DNA of 64,000 nt from Microbacterium sp. Root180 (GTDB taxonomy: Bacteria > Actinomycetota > Actinomycetes > Actinomycetales > Microbacteriaceae), in the NCBI RefSeq assembly GCF_001428485.1, contig NZ_LMHS01000003.1, positions 186,001-250,000 of the forward strand, read 5' to 3'. Shown here in pieces: positions 26,610-35,382 of this stretch. Every line of letters starts with the position of its first letter. The first letter of the stretch is position 1. The position numbers and the translations under genes are program-made. Below the pieces are notes generated by a model that was not told the origin of the DNA, did not search any database, and was given only the letters and a program-made list of their open reading frames with translations.

Positions 26610-27734
26610 ATGGATCTAGTCGCAAAGTTCAAAGACTGGGGTAAGAAATTCGAAGACTGGCGTAGCAATAGGGCGCCGGCCCAAGAGTCGCCAGCCGAAG
26701 TTCAACCCGACGCTAGCGACGCCCACTCGATCGCCGGGTCGAACTCTACCGATGCCATGGACGACTGGGACCGGAATAAGGAGCGCGACAGCGCTCGCCA
26801 GCATAACTCCTCGTTGGACTTTGCGGCAACCGACGAGGAGGCTACCTCGCGGTTCCGCGTGACCCGCTCGACCGACCCATTCCCGGATGTGCCACCTGCC
26901 CTCCTGAACAGCGCAGACATCGCGGACTATGTAGCGCGCACGGGCATGATCTACCCTTTCAACCCGGACCGACTCAAGACCGCAAGTTATGAGATCGCGG
27001 CGCTGGGACGATACATCTACATCGACGCGAACGGTCAGCGGATTGAGGGTGAGCTGAAGCGCGGGCAGTCGCTAACTCTACCCAAGAACAGCATTGCATT
27101 TCTCACAACCGAGCCCTTCCTTCGACTCCCGGATTACATCGCTCTTCGCCACAACCTAAAAATTGACCACGTCTACAAGGGTTTGCTGGTAGGCACCGGC
27201 CCTCTCATCGACCCCGGTTTCGTTGGCAGAATTTCGTTGCCTCTTCACAACCTCACCGAGCACAATTACACGTTGGTCGGAGGGCAGGGCATTATCTGGG
27301 TGGAAGTCACCAAACTGAGCCCGAATCCAGCGTGGGGAGCCATCCCTCGAACGCCCGATCGCGCACGTTACGTCAACTTCCGCGCTGACCGGACTCGCGA
27401 TCGAGTCGTTGACGACTACATTCAGCAGGCGGTCGGCACACTCGGGCTACCCTCGAGCAGCTCCGCAACAATCGCCCGCAACGCGGCAGAAGCCAAGAGC
27501 GTTGCGCAAAAGGCGCAGAAGGATCTTGCAAGGAATACGACCTGGCTCGGCATTACCGGAGTAGCCGGGGTGATTGCTCTAGCCGTCGCAATCTTCAGCA
27601 TGATAATCCCGATGACCTTCAAGCTAAGCGAATTGGAGGTGCGCGTGAATGACGTCGATACGGTTCAGAGTCCGACGCCAACTCCTAGTTCATCGCCATC
27701 GCAAACCCCGGCGCCTACAGCGCCCACCCCGTAG
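26610..27734 (+). CDS. dCTP-deaminase/dUTPase-fold protein with C-terminal membrane anchor
   Basis: 374 residues. Residues 100-240 follow the dCTP-deaminase fold: ADIADYVARTGMIYPF, SYEIAALGRY, SIAFLTTEPF, LPDYIALRHNLK, GTGPLIDPGFVGRISLPLHNL. Aligned without gaps to the deaminase motif IDPGWxGxIxLE, the catalytic Glu is Pro211 here, and the SSLAR block is HNLK. Deamination is therefore doubtful; nucleotide binding or sensing is more likely. Residues 312-335 form one membrane segment, after a helical stretch, and the tail is Pro/Thr/Ser-rich. An acidic, disordered N-terminus (20-95) is also present. ATG 26610 has AAGGA upstream. Converges with the PurZ-like gene, 17 bp apart. Confidence 0.7.
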   Translation: MDLVAKFKDWGKKFEDWRSNRAPAQESPAEVQPDASDAHSIAGSNSTDAMDDWDRNKERDSARQHNSSLDFAATDEEATSRFRVTRSTDPFPDVPPALLNSADIADYVARTGMIYPFNPDRLKTASYEIAALGRYIYIDANGQRIEGELKRGQSLTLPKNSIAFLTTEPFLRLPDYIALRHNLKIDHVYKGLLVGTGPLIDPGFVGRISLPLHNLTEHNYTLVGGQGIIWVEVTKLSPNPAWGAIPRTPDRARYVNFRADRTRDRVVDDYIQQAVGTLGLPSSSSATIARNAAEAKSVAQKAQKDLARNTTWLGITGVAGVIALAVAIFSMIIPMTFKLSELEVRVNDVDTVQSPTPTPSSSPSQTPAPTAPTP

Positions 27735-27751
27735 CTGAGGCTCGTCGGCAG

Positions 27752-28774
27752 TCAAATCACCGCGTGGAACTCCTCGCGACTCACGATCCTCGCCGCATCA
27801 AGTCCGAGATAATCAATTCTTGACTGCAGCGCCTCTTCAATCCTTTGCACGAAGCCCGCCGCCTCAGCTCTGCCACGATCGGTTTGAACATCTGACACGT
27901 AATCAAGATGGTTCAAAATGATGTGGGAAGGACTGTTCGCGTAGATGGCGCGGCGAACGACCTCAGGCTCGAAGTCTCCTACTCTTCGAATTCTGTTGGT
28001 GACCGTCGTTCGTTCGATCAACTCTTTGCGGCCAGTCTTTGCGCCGATGTCTTCCCAACTGCGCTCGAAAGCCAGGCTTCCACTGTTTCCAGCCACGCGA
28101 ATCGGAAAGGACCTTGCCACCAGTACGACTTGGTCAACGTCTCGAGGGCTCAGACCTGTCTCCGACAGGAATCCGGCTGCGGTGGTATCGCGACTTGTAG
28201 CAAAGTCACCTTCGAGGCCGTGCAGCAGTGAAAGGCCGTAGCCCTGCGTCCCCTCGATGAGCACACGCCCGCGTTCACTTATTGTCGCGTGCAGCAGCGG
28301 GAGCGTGTCTCCGAGGTAGGGCCTCAACTCCTCGACGTCCGCAGCGCGGACAGTGCTGCCGTCCCGCCTGATGCGACGTGCCACTGCCGAACCAGTCCCG
28401 GAACCGGTGCTGCCGATTCTTCGCGCCAACTGAGCCTCACGCTCCGCGTCAACATCGGCGGCGGTGACGACCACCGCACGGGGATCCACAACGAGTCGAT
28501 CTGGCCCGAGCCCGAGCGATTCGATTTCCCGTAGAAGCAGCGATGCGTCTATGTAGCTCCCGGGTGGAAGGACAGCAACGATCCCTGGCCAGAGGACCGC
28601 CGTTGGAAGCTGCCGGAAGACGTGCGTCTGTCCGTCGTGCACCGCAGTGTGACCGCTATTGGGTCCCCCGACGCGTACAGTTACCGAGGCACCGTATCGA
28701 CTTGCCCAGGCATGCGCCACCTTCCCTTTGCCTTCGCTCCCGTACTGCGCTCCGACGATGATCGAGATGGGCAT
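27752..28774 (-). CDS. PurZ-like short adenylosuccinate synthetase homologue (catalytic Asp to Ser)
   Basis: 340 residues, the length of archaeal PurA and phage PurZ, against about 430 for bacterial PurA. N-terminal GTP/IMP loop is VGAQYGSEGKGK, where PurA has GDEGKGK: the general-base Asp13 is Ser13. His42 in NSGHT is kept, as are IGSTGSGTGSA, VLIEGTQGYGLSL and TTVTNRIRRVG. In phage PurZ, which joins Asp to dGMP on the route to 2-aminoadenine, the same Asp is Ser/Thr. The likely reaction is therefore Asp ligation to dGMP or a related nucleotide; this is inferred, not shown. ATG 28774 lies 3 bp after the upstream fusion gene, whose last codons supply AAGGAG. Confidence 0.8.
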   Translation of the reverse strand: MPISIIVGAQYGSEGKGKVAHAWASRYGASVTVRVGGPNSGHTAVHDGQTHVFRQLPTAVLWPGIVAVLPPGSYIDASLLLREIESLGLGPDRLVVDPRAVVVTAADVDAEREAQLARRIGSTGSGTGSAVARRIRRDGSTVRAADVEELRPYLGDTLPLLHATISERGRVLIEGTQGYGLSLLHGLEGDFATSRDTTAAGFLSETGLSPRDVDQVVLVARSFPIRVAGNSGSLAFERSWEDIGAKTGRKELIERTTVTNRIRRVGDFEPEVVRRAIYANSPSHIILNHLDYVSDVQTDRGRAEAAGFVQRIEEALQSRIDYLGLDAARIVSREEFHAVI

Positions 28775-28777
28775 GAC

Positions 28778-30886
28778 TTAGGGTCTCTCCTTCGCGAGCT
28801 TGTCGGCGAACGCCTCAACGGCGTTCATCGGTCCTGTGTTGTCGAAGACGATCGATGCGAGTCCCCGGAGGGCATCAACTTCCCTCTCCGAGATTGAGTT
28901 GTCTACTTCATCGAATCGCTCCGCTGTATCGGCTCTTTCAGAGTATCTGGACCGACGGACAGCGGCGTCAGCCTCGACGAAGACTTTGAAATGAGCAGGC
29001 CCCGCCTGCTCGGTCCAGAAGGCCGAGTCCTCGGGATAGCGAACACCGTCCACCACAACGCGGTCTGCCTCACGCACACGTGCGAGAACCTCATGACTCA
29101 GCCAGGTCTGACGACCGGAGGCGTGTAGTCGCTCGCCTTCGACCCTCAGCGCCAAACGATCCGATGTGCCAAGGAGTTCTGCGATCACCTCGCTATACCT
29201 GACACGTCTGAATCCTCGCACCTCCAGCAGCTCGGCGAGCGTCGACTTCCCCGCCGCGAAGTGGCCGGCGATGGTCACGACGGATGCTCGCGGGCGGACT
29301 GAGTCGGTCGTTGGAACAATCAGGTAACCCTCACGGTCGTCGCCAACCCCCTCATACTTTCCTTCCCAAAACGCCTGACCGACGATCGCGCTGCTCAGGG
29401 CGTCAATCTCATCGTGGGTGCGGGACTGTCCATCCGACAGCCCCGTCAGCCCGTACTCGGACAGGCACTGGGCGAGGGCAGACAGGCTCACTCCCTTTCG
29501 TGGCATACCAAGGATGTCCTGCATAGCGCCTGGGAAGCTTTCAATTACCGGTATCCCGAGCTTGCGGAGGTCAGTTGCCAAGCGGATTCCGCGAGCTGTG
29601 AGTTGCTGCATGCTTCGGATGAGCGCGGGGTATGTCTTGACGCCTCGAGCCCAGAGGACGCGCTCCGCCGTCCGCACGATTCCGGCTTCAGCGAACGCGG
29701 GATCATCATCCGTTACCGACGTGCGGCCGAATGGCAAGGAGAGTGGGGCGTCAATAGACACCAGAGTCGGTTTCGCAGCGACCGTCGCCTCGAGGATGTC
29801 ACGATCCGAGCCGATCATGCGGGTGCGAGCAGAAAAACCGTCGAGCACAGCCCATCCAGTCGGCTTCGACTCGCTACCAGTGAGGTCGATCCCGACCACT
29901 GTCACCCCTTCTGCAGCGGGCAGGTCGTTACGAGTCAACCGCGGTGATGTAGAACCGGTGAAAGCTCTCACAACTGCCCTCCCAGATCTGGATTCTCGCC
30001 ACGATTCGAAGGACGAGCGACTGAATTCCACTGGCTCCGCCCCTGGGTCGAGCGTCCAGGCAGCGTGCTCGAGGAGGAACTTCATGTTCTCGACGTCTGC
30101 ATGGTTGTACCGCAGGAGCGACTCCAGCGCCGCCAAGTCACCGCGCTGGTACCAAAACCAGAGGCCAGGAGCGACTGCGCCGTTCAATCGCGCGACCCGA
30201 TCGTCCCGAGCCAACCCGACCGCGGCCTCAATCCGCTTCAGCCCGCCGGAGTACCCGGCGCGCGCGAGGACATGGCGAAGATCGACATGTCCGAGAGGTT
30301 CAGGGAGGCGAGGAATCTTGTGTCGAAGGAAGGGCAGATCGAAGTGAGCCCCGTTGAACGACACGACGACGCTGTCACCGAGTTCGGCCGCAAGGAGGTC
30401 GAGGCCCTCTCGCCAGTTCTCCGCAGCCGTGACTTCGAAACGATCATCCCGCGACCAGCCGATCACCGTGACGTCATGGTAAACCCGGCTCAGGCCGGTC
30501 GTCTCAATGTCTAGGAAGAGCGCGCGACGTGGCATCGATGCGGGAATGCGCCATCGTTCTGGCGGGGGGACCCGGGCGACAAAGTAGGAGACGTCTTCTC
30601 GCTCAAACGCCTCGATCGCGCGATGTGCCGAGCTAGTCACCCGAGCACGCATACCCCGAGGAAGACTAAAGGGATCGTCGACGACATCAGTCCAAGTCGT
30701 GATGTCATGCCCGTGGAGCTCGCGAGCAGTCTTGGGACCCACACCGTCCAATACTTCAAGGCTCCGCACAAGAGGTGATCCCGGCGCTCGGTGGTAGGTC
30801 CTCGAACGCCCTTCGTCCACGTCAAAGTTGAGCTGCTCCTGGGACCAGGATTGGACCGCAGGCTCCGCGCTCTTGTAGTTCGCCAT
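28778..30886 (-). CDS. HhH / DEDD exonuclease / DUF429 / nucleotide-kinase fusion
   Basis: 702 residues with four parts in order. (1) Residues 40-95, a helix-hairpin-helix (LDGVGPKTARELHGHDI). (2) 120-275, an RNase H-like 3'-5' exonuclease of the YprB kind, with DIETTG (126-131), FNGAHFD (177-183) and YNHADVENM (Asp264). (3) 328-525, DUF429, a predicted RNase H-fold domain, with VGIDLTGSE, SIDAPLSLP and HDEIDALSSA. (4) 534-702, a P-loop kinase-like domain, GHFAAGKST (541-549), resembling dephospho-CoA or nucleotide kinases. ATG 30886 has GAGG close upstream; a TTG three codons earlier is possible. Operon with the PurZ-like gene. Confidence 0.78.
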   Translation of the reverse strand: MANYKSAEPAVQSWSQEQLNFDVDEGRSRTYHRAPGSPLVRSLEVLDGVGPKTARELHGHDITTWTDVVDDPFSLPRGMRARVTSSAHRAIEAFEREDVSYFVARVPPPERWRIPASMPRRALFLDIETTGLSRVYHDVTVIGWSRDDRFEVTAAENWREGLDLLAAELGDSVVVSFNGAHFDLPFLRHKIPRLPEPLGHVDLRHVLARAGYSGGLKRIEAAVGLARDDRVARLNGAVAPGLWFWYQRGDLAALESLLRYNHADVENMKFLLEHAAWTLDPGAEPVEFSRSSFESWRESRSGRAVVRAFTGSTSPRLTRNDLPAAEGVTVVGIDLTGSESKPTGWAVLDGFSARTRMIGSDRDILEATVAAKPTLVSIDAPLSLPFGRTSVTDDDPAFAEAGIVRTAERVLWARGVKTYPALIRSMQQLTARGIRLATDLRKLGIPVIESFPGAMQDILGMPRKGVSLSALAQCLSEYGLTGLSDGQSRTHDEIDALSSAIVGQAFWEGKYEGVGDDREGYLIVPTTDSVRPRASVVTIAGHFAAGKSTLAELLEVRGFRRVRYSEVIAELLGTSDRLALRVEGERLHASGRQTWLSHEVLARVREADRVVVDGVRYPEDSAFWTEQAGPAHFKVFVEADAAVRRSRYSERADTAERFDEVDNSISEREVDALRGLASIVFDNTGPMNAVEAFADKLAKERP

Positions 30887-31508
30887 AGCCCTCAAGTATC
30901 GCTGCTGTCTGCGGTCTCAGCCTCGCACTGTACCGCGCGATCTCGGCGCCTGACATGCGCCGACAGGCGGTCCGGCTCGAGCGTTCGATCTAGGACTCCA
31001 CAGGCGACCAGGATCACAGCGCTGGGCCTCACGCCGTGCCGTGCCCCGCTTCAATTTGCGGGAGGACGACGTGCCCGACAGACGTCCACGCCGTACGGGT
31101 ATTCCTTCTCGAAGGGCCAGCTAACAATGACGGTTCAACCTGGGCTTCGCTTACGGGGCCGAGACTCCGGCGCTTCCCTGCGGGTCACCGATGTCCTGAG
31201 GCAGAACTGTCACCGATGTCCTGAGACATCAAAACCCCGCTGTCTGCGCCGTGAGGACATCTTGCCCACAATCGGTGAAATCTCAGGTGTATCCGGGAAA
31301 TCGAAACGTGCCCCTGAAACCTCCAAGATCTGCGTGATTCCGCGGGACTTGGCGTGTTTCCGCGAGTGCCCGAAACCCTCCTGGGACGCTACCGGTACCA
31401 AACGTCGCGCGGACCGACACGATTGCGGACTCGACGCCGAGCGCGGCAATCTGCCGTAGTGCGAAGCGCCTCCATAGACTCAAGCGGAAGCGGGAGTCAG
31501 GAGCACCG
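30887..31508. other. 622-bp gap between divergent units
   Basis: Holds promoters for the fusion/PurZ operon and for mcrB, and a short repeat pair at 31184-31225. No gene is supported. Confidence 0.4.
31184..31225. repeat. pair of GTCACCGATGTCCTGAG repeats, possible IS end
   Basis: Two identical 17-bp copies at 31184-31200 and 31209-31225, 25 bp apart. Sequences of the type TCACCGATGTCCTGAGACATC are familiar at the ends of IS481-family elements in actinobacteria, so this may be an insertion-sequence remnant. No transposase is left. Confidence 0.5.
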
Positions 31509-33698
31509 GTGGCAGAGACGGACGTGCGTAGAGCGGCGCGAGCACGAGCTGGACTGGAGTACCTGGCGCGGACAGCGCCGACGGGCGACTATGTGCCGAT
31601 CAACGAAGTTTGGGCGGATGCGGAGCACACGGTCCCTCTCACCGATCATGAGACCGAGCTGAATAGTTCGCGCGGACGCCGTCGCGGCGAGACCGACTGG
31701 CGTTGGGCAAGTGCCGATCTCGTTGCAGCGGGTTGGCTGCGGAAGCATCCTGACGGTTCAGGGAAGTGGGCGATCACCGAAGCAGGCTTGCGTGCGCTCG
31801 ACGACTTCCCTGCGGACGACTTGTTCGCCGAGGCTCAACGGCGGTACGCGACGGGACGTATTGAACTGCAGGCAAACATAGAGGACGCACTCCCGACTGT
31901 GTGGGTTTCTTCGGACGCCGCGCAGCGCAAGCTCCTACTTGCCGCCCGCGCGTGGGTGGATGAAGGGTTGAAGAAAGGCGGATCGATCTTCAGCCCCGGG
32001 CTGTCGGTCTGGGAGCCGTCAACGGTGACCGCGCTCCATGCGAAGTGGACTAGCTCGGCAAAGGTTGAAGGCAAGAACTTCGTCGAGAATCTCGAGATCC
32101 AGCTTCAGGACCAGGCGGACGCCGTCAAGCTGCTGATGGCGGAGATCGTCTCCGTTCAGGTACTCCCGATCGCAACCGTGATGGGACACGCGAAAAAGAC
32201 GGAAAAGGTCCAGTCGGTCCTGCGGCTGATGGAGCACCCGGTGTCGATCCCCACGGTGTTCGATGAGGCATTCGGCGGCGGCGCCTTCAATCCCGGTACG
32301 GGGATGATGTCCCGCATCAATCACGCTGTGACGATCATCATCAATCTCGCGAAAGCCTGGGTGGACCTAGATGCGGACGCGCAGGAGCGTGTTCTGGGTG
32401 ACCCACGCGCGTGGCGCGAATTCGTGCTCTCGGTGGATGGCGATTCGTTCCCGACTCAGCGATATGCACTGATGTACCTGGTGCACCCTGGGTTCTTCGG
32501 GCCGATCGTCTCGGAGGATCACCGTCACCGAATCCGGCAAGCCTTCATCGGCGAGATCGGAGGGCAGTTCAGCAACGACGCAGATGACGATCTGCGGCGG
32601 ATCGTGATCGCCCTGCAGACAAAGGGCGGCAAGCCGGTCAACTTCTACGCGAGTCCGCTGCGGGACGTTTGGCACGCGGACCCCACACCGCACCATCCGA
32701 CCGTCATCCACGAAAATGACGAGCCGGAGCCGGAAGATGAGGATGCAGTGTCGGCGGATCCGCGAGGCTTCGCTCCCAGCGAGATTGACCACGTCGGGCT
32801 CAGTCAGACACTGAACCTAGACGACCAATGGGTTGCCCGTGTTGTTGACGCGCTTTATCGGCGCGGTCAGGTCATCCTCTATGGCCCCCCCGGCACCGGC
32901 AAGACCTTTGTCGCCAAGGCCTTGACCGACGCCATTACGGGCCGACCCGACGCAGCCCGACGGATCCAGTTCCACCCTTCCTACACGTACGAGGACTTCT
33001 TCGCGGGGTACCGGCCGCGTGAGAAGAATGGACAGCTCGTGTTCGAACTCGCGAAAGGGCCGCTGAGTCGCATCGCGGAGGACGCGCGCAGAGATCCGGA
33101 CGTTGCTCACGTGCTGCTGATCGACGAGATCAACAGAGCAAACCTCTCGAAGGTGTTCGGGGAGCTGTACTACCTGCTCGAGTATCGGGACGAGGCGATC
33201 GATCTCCTGTACGCCGGCTCAGGCACCGACGGCGGCGACACGTTCTCATTGCCAAAGAACGTCCTGATCATCGGCACGATGAACACGGCGGACCGCTCTA
33301 TCGCCCTGCTCGACTCGGCCATGCGCCGACGATTCTCATTCTTTGAGCTGCATCCCGATGTGCCGCCAGTCGCCGGGATCCTCGAGCGTTGGGTCGACGC
33401 CAATCCGCAGAGTCTTCCGTTGCCAGCGCTCTTTGCCGAGCTGAATGCTCGAATCCGCGAGCGCGAGGATCGGATCGGTCCGAGCTATCTGTTGCGTCGA
33501 GAGAACCTCGCTGCGACGGACCTCGAGGCAATCTGGACCGAGAATCTCCTTCCGCTCCTGGAGGAACGCCATCTGGGAACGGGAGTCGACGTAGCATCAC
33601 GATTCGCACTCAAGTCTCTGTTCGATGCTGTCGAGCCGGACCCTGCCCCCGACATCGAGGGAGTGAGCGACGGCTCGACCTCGGCCGAGGCGAACTGA
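31509..33698 (+). CDS. mcrB: McrB-type AAA+ GTPase subunit of modification-dependent restriction
   Basis: 729 residues. N-terminal winged-helix domain (about 10-105, Mrr-N-like: VPINEVWADAEHTVPLT, DWRWASADLVAAGWL), a middle domain, then the AAA+ motor: Walker A YGPPGTGKT, Walker B VLLIDEINRANLSKVFGEL, and the McrB signature TMNTADRSIALLDSAMRRRF. It powers translocation for the McrC nuclease on modified DNA. GTG 31509 follows AGGAG by five bases. McrC starts 8 bp after the stop. The N-terminal domain differs from the E. coli methylcytosine-binding domain, so the recognised modification is not predictable. Confidence 0.92.
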   Translation: MAETDVRRAARARAGLEYLARTAPTGDYVPINEVWADAEHTVPLTDHETELNSSRGRRRGETDWRWASADLVAAGWLRKHPDGSGKWAITEAGLRALDDFPADDLFAEAQRRYATGRIELQANIEDALPTVWVSSDAAQRKLLLAARAWVDEGLKKGGSIFSPGLSVWEPSTVTALHAKWTSSAKVEGKNFVENLEIQLQDQADAVKLLMAEIVSVQVLPIATVMGHAKKTEKVQSVLRLMEHPVSIPTVFDEAFGGGAFNPGTGMMSRINHAVTIIINLAKAWVDLDADAQERVLGDPRAWREFVLSVDGDSFPTQRYALMYLVHPGFFGPIVSEDHRHRIRQAFIGEIGGQFSNDADDDLRRIVIALQTKGGKPVNFYASPLRDVWHADPTPHHPTVIHENDEPEPEDEDAVSADPRGFAPSEIDHVGLSQTLNLDDQWVARVVDALYRRGQVILYGPPGTGKTFVAKALTDAITGRPDAARRIQFHPSYTYEDFFAGYRPREKNGQLVFELAKGPLSRIAEDARRDPDVAHVLLIDEINRANLSKVFGELYYLLEYRDEAIDLLYAGSGTDGGDTFSLPKNVLIIGTMNTADRSIALLDSAMRRRFSFFELHPDVPPVAGILERWVDANPQSLPLPALFAELNARIREREDRIGPSYLLRRENLAATDLEAIWTENLLPLLEERHLGTGVDVASRFALKSLFDAVEPDPAPDIEGVSDGSTSAEAN

Positions 33699-33706
33699 AC
33701 GCGGCC

Positions 33707-34900
33707 GTGTCTCATCGCATCTCGATCAGCGAGAAGGGCGAGAGCTTCGTTGATCTGACGCTCGCGCAAGCGATGGAGATCCAGGCGCTGCGCTTCTGTC
33801 GCGTCACGCCGACTTCCATCGCCGGGCGGTGGCGGATCACCGACGTCGGGAAGATCGGTGTGGCCGTCGTCGAGGGCCGGGAGCTGCGTGTTGTGCCCAA
33901 GACCTCGCTCGAGAACATTGTCTTCATGGCCTCGATGGGCGGAGTTCAATTGAACCTGGCCGCGACCGAGACACAGCACGGAGCTGAAACGTCGATCCCG
34001 ACTGCGATCGCCAGTGCGTTTGTAAATGCACTCGACCAGGCGACCCGGCGCGGACTGCTCAAGGGCTACAGAAGCATCCAAGAATCGAGCACAGTCGTGC
34101 GCGGTCGATGGGACATCGCACGACAGCTGGCTGTGAGACCCGGGATCCCCATCCCGGTTGAGATCGACTTCGATGACTTCACAGAAGACATCGACGAGAA
34201 CCGCATCCTTCATACGGCGCTTCGCGTGCTCGATCGGCTCGACGGTCTGACCATCGGCCTGGGTCACACCCTGAAGGGGATGCAGGTACTTTTCGTCGAC
34301 GTCGAGTCCTTGCCGCGTGGCCTGCCCCTCCCCGAGATCCGGCTACACCGCCTGAATCAGCACTACGCCGCCCCACTGCAGCTCGCACGAGTGATCCTTG
34401 AAGCAGTGTCGTGGACACATCGCGAGGGGGCCACGGTCGGAGGCACTTTCCTCGTGGACATGGCACAAGTCTTCGAGGGCTACGTCGCGAATCGCCTCCA
34501 CACGATCCTCGCTGAAGACGGACTCACGGTCACTGCGCAGGACCGCCACTACTGGCTCGATACGGATCGCGCGATCGCGCTACGGCCCGACATCGTCATT
34601 TCAGCCCACGGAGTTCCTTTGACCGTCGCCGACACCAAGTACAAAGTGCTGGGCGCCGGGCATGGTTCGCCACCGAACGGCGACGTCTATCAGGCGGTGG
34701 CGTACGCACTCGCACTGAACGTGCCGGACGCTCACCTCCTCTATGTCTCAGGTGATGTCATCGAGCGCACCCTTGAGATTCCTACGGCGGGAGTGCGCGT
34801 CTACGTCCATGCGATCCCAATCTCCGGAACCATCGAACAGGTCGAAGCTGGCGTTGCCCACCTCGCTCGGACGCTCACGGCGGACGCAGCATTCGCCTAG
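33707..34900 (+). CDS. mcrC: McrC-type nuclease subunit
   Basis: 397 residues. McrC pattern: an N-terminal domain that stimulates McrB (ISEKGESFVDL, ITDVGKIGVAVV), and a C-terminal PD-(D/E)xK nuclease with Asp in LRPDIVISAH and DTK in VADTKYKVL (D-x-K pair). Start is GTG 33707, 8 bp after mcrB; the ribosome site is weak and coupling to mcrB is likely. Together with McrB it cleaves DNA carrying foreign base modification. Confidence 0.92.
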   Translation: MSHRISISEKGESFVDLTLAQAMEIQALRFCRVTPTSIAGRWRITDVGKIGVAVVEGRELRVVPKTSLENIVFMASMGGVQLNLAATETQHGAETSIPTAIASAFVNALDQATRRGLLKGYRSIQESSTVVRGRWDIARQLAVRPGIPIPVEIDFDDFTEDIDENRILHTALRVLDRLDGLTIGLGHTLKGMQVLFVDVESLPRGLPLPEIRLHRLNQHYAAPLQLARVILEAVSWTHREGATVGGTFLVDMAQVFEGYVANRLHTILAEDGLTVTAQDRHYWLDTDRAIALRPDIVISAHGVPLTVADTKYKVLGAGHGSPPNGDVYQAVAYALALNVPDAHLLYVSGDVIERTLEIPTAGVRVYVHAIPISGTIEQVEAGVAHLARTLTADAAFA

Positions 34901-34962
34901 CGAAGCAGGTCATCGCGTCGTCACAAGCCTTCACCGCGTCGGTGCACCGATAGAGTCCGGTC

Positions 34963-35382
34963 ATGGTTGACCGCTACTCGCTCAGCGATCGGCAGATCTA
35001 TGGCGCCGAGGACGACTTCGAGATGGACATGATCCTGAATGCGCTCGATCGTGCCGTACGCGATCCTGCTCCCGCGCCAGCCGAGCCCGCGAGCCCCAGC
35101 ATCAAGAACGTGAACGCGTCCAAGCCCGCCGCGGCACTCGAGCTATGCAACAAGACTCCGTACAGGACCCAGGCCGCGGCCCGTGATGCGCTCGCCGGCT
35201 GGCGGAACGCGAAACCAGACGACCCGAAAGTCCCGCAACGCGTGTATCCATGTGATCGCTGTGACGCGTGGCACCTGACGCGCAAGCGGACCGGGAGTCA
35301 CGTCCCGCCGTGGGATCGGAACGCCGCTTGGGTACGACCGGCGAGTCAGCTCGCCAAGTTGCAGCGACGATTCGAAGACTGA
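34963..35382 (+). CDS. small Cys-containing hypothetical protein
   Basis: 139 residues. The first half is variable and acidic; the second has LCNKTPYRTQAAARDAL and YPCDRCDAWHLTRKR, a possible zinc-binding Cys set (C...CxxC...H) seen in small phage or island proteins. Leaderless promoter: TAGAGT at 34951-34956, six bases, ATG 34963. Last island-like gene before ordinary chromosome; function unknown. Confidence 0.6.
   Translation: MVDRYSLSDRQIYGAEDDFEMDMILNALDRAVRDPAPAPAEPASPSIKNVNASKPAAALELCNKTPYRTQAAARDALAGWRNAKPDDPKVPQRVYPCDRCDAWHLTRKRTGSHVPPWDRNAAWVRPASQLAKLQRRFED

Noticed and set aside
27752..30886. Complete Z-genome (2-aminoadenine DNA) pathway
   Set aside because: Only a PurZ-like gene is present; no HD-domain dATPase, no MazG-like pyrophosphatase and no DNA polymerase were found in the window.
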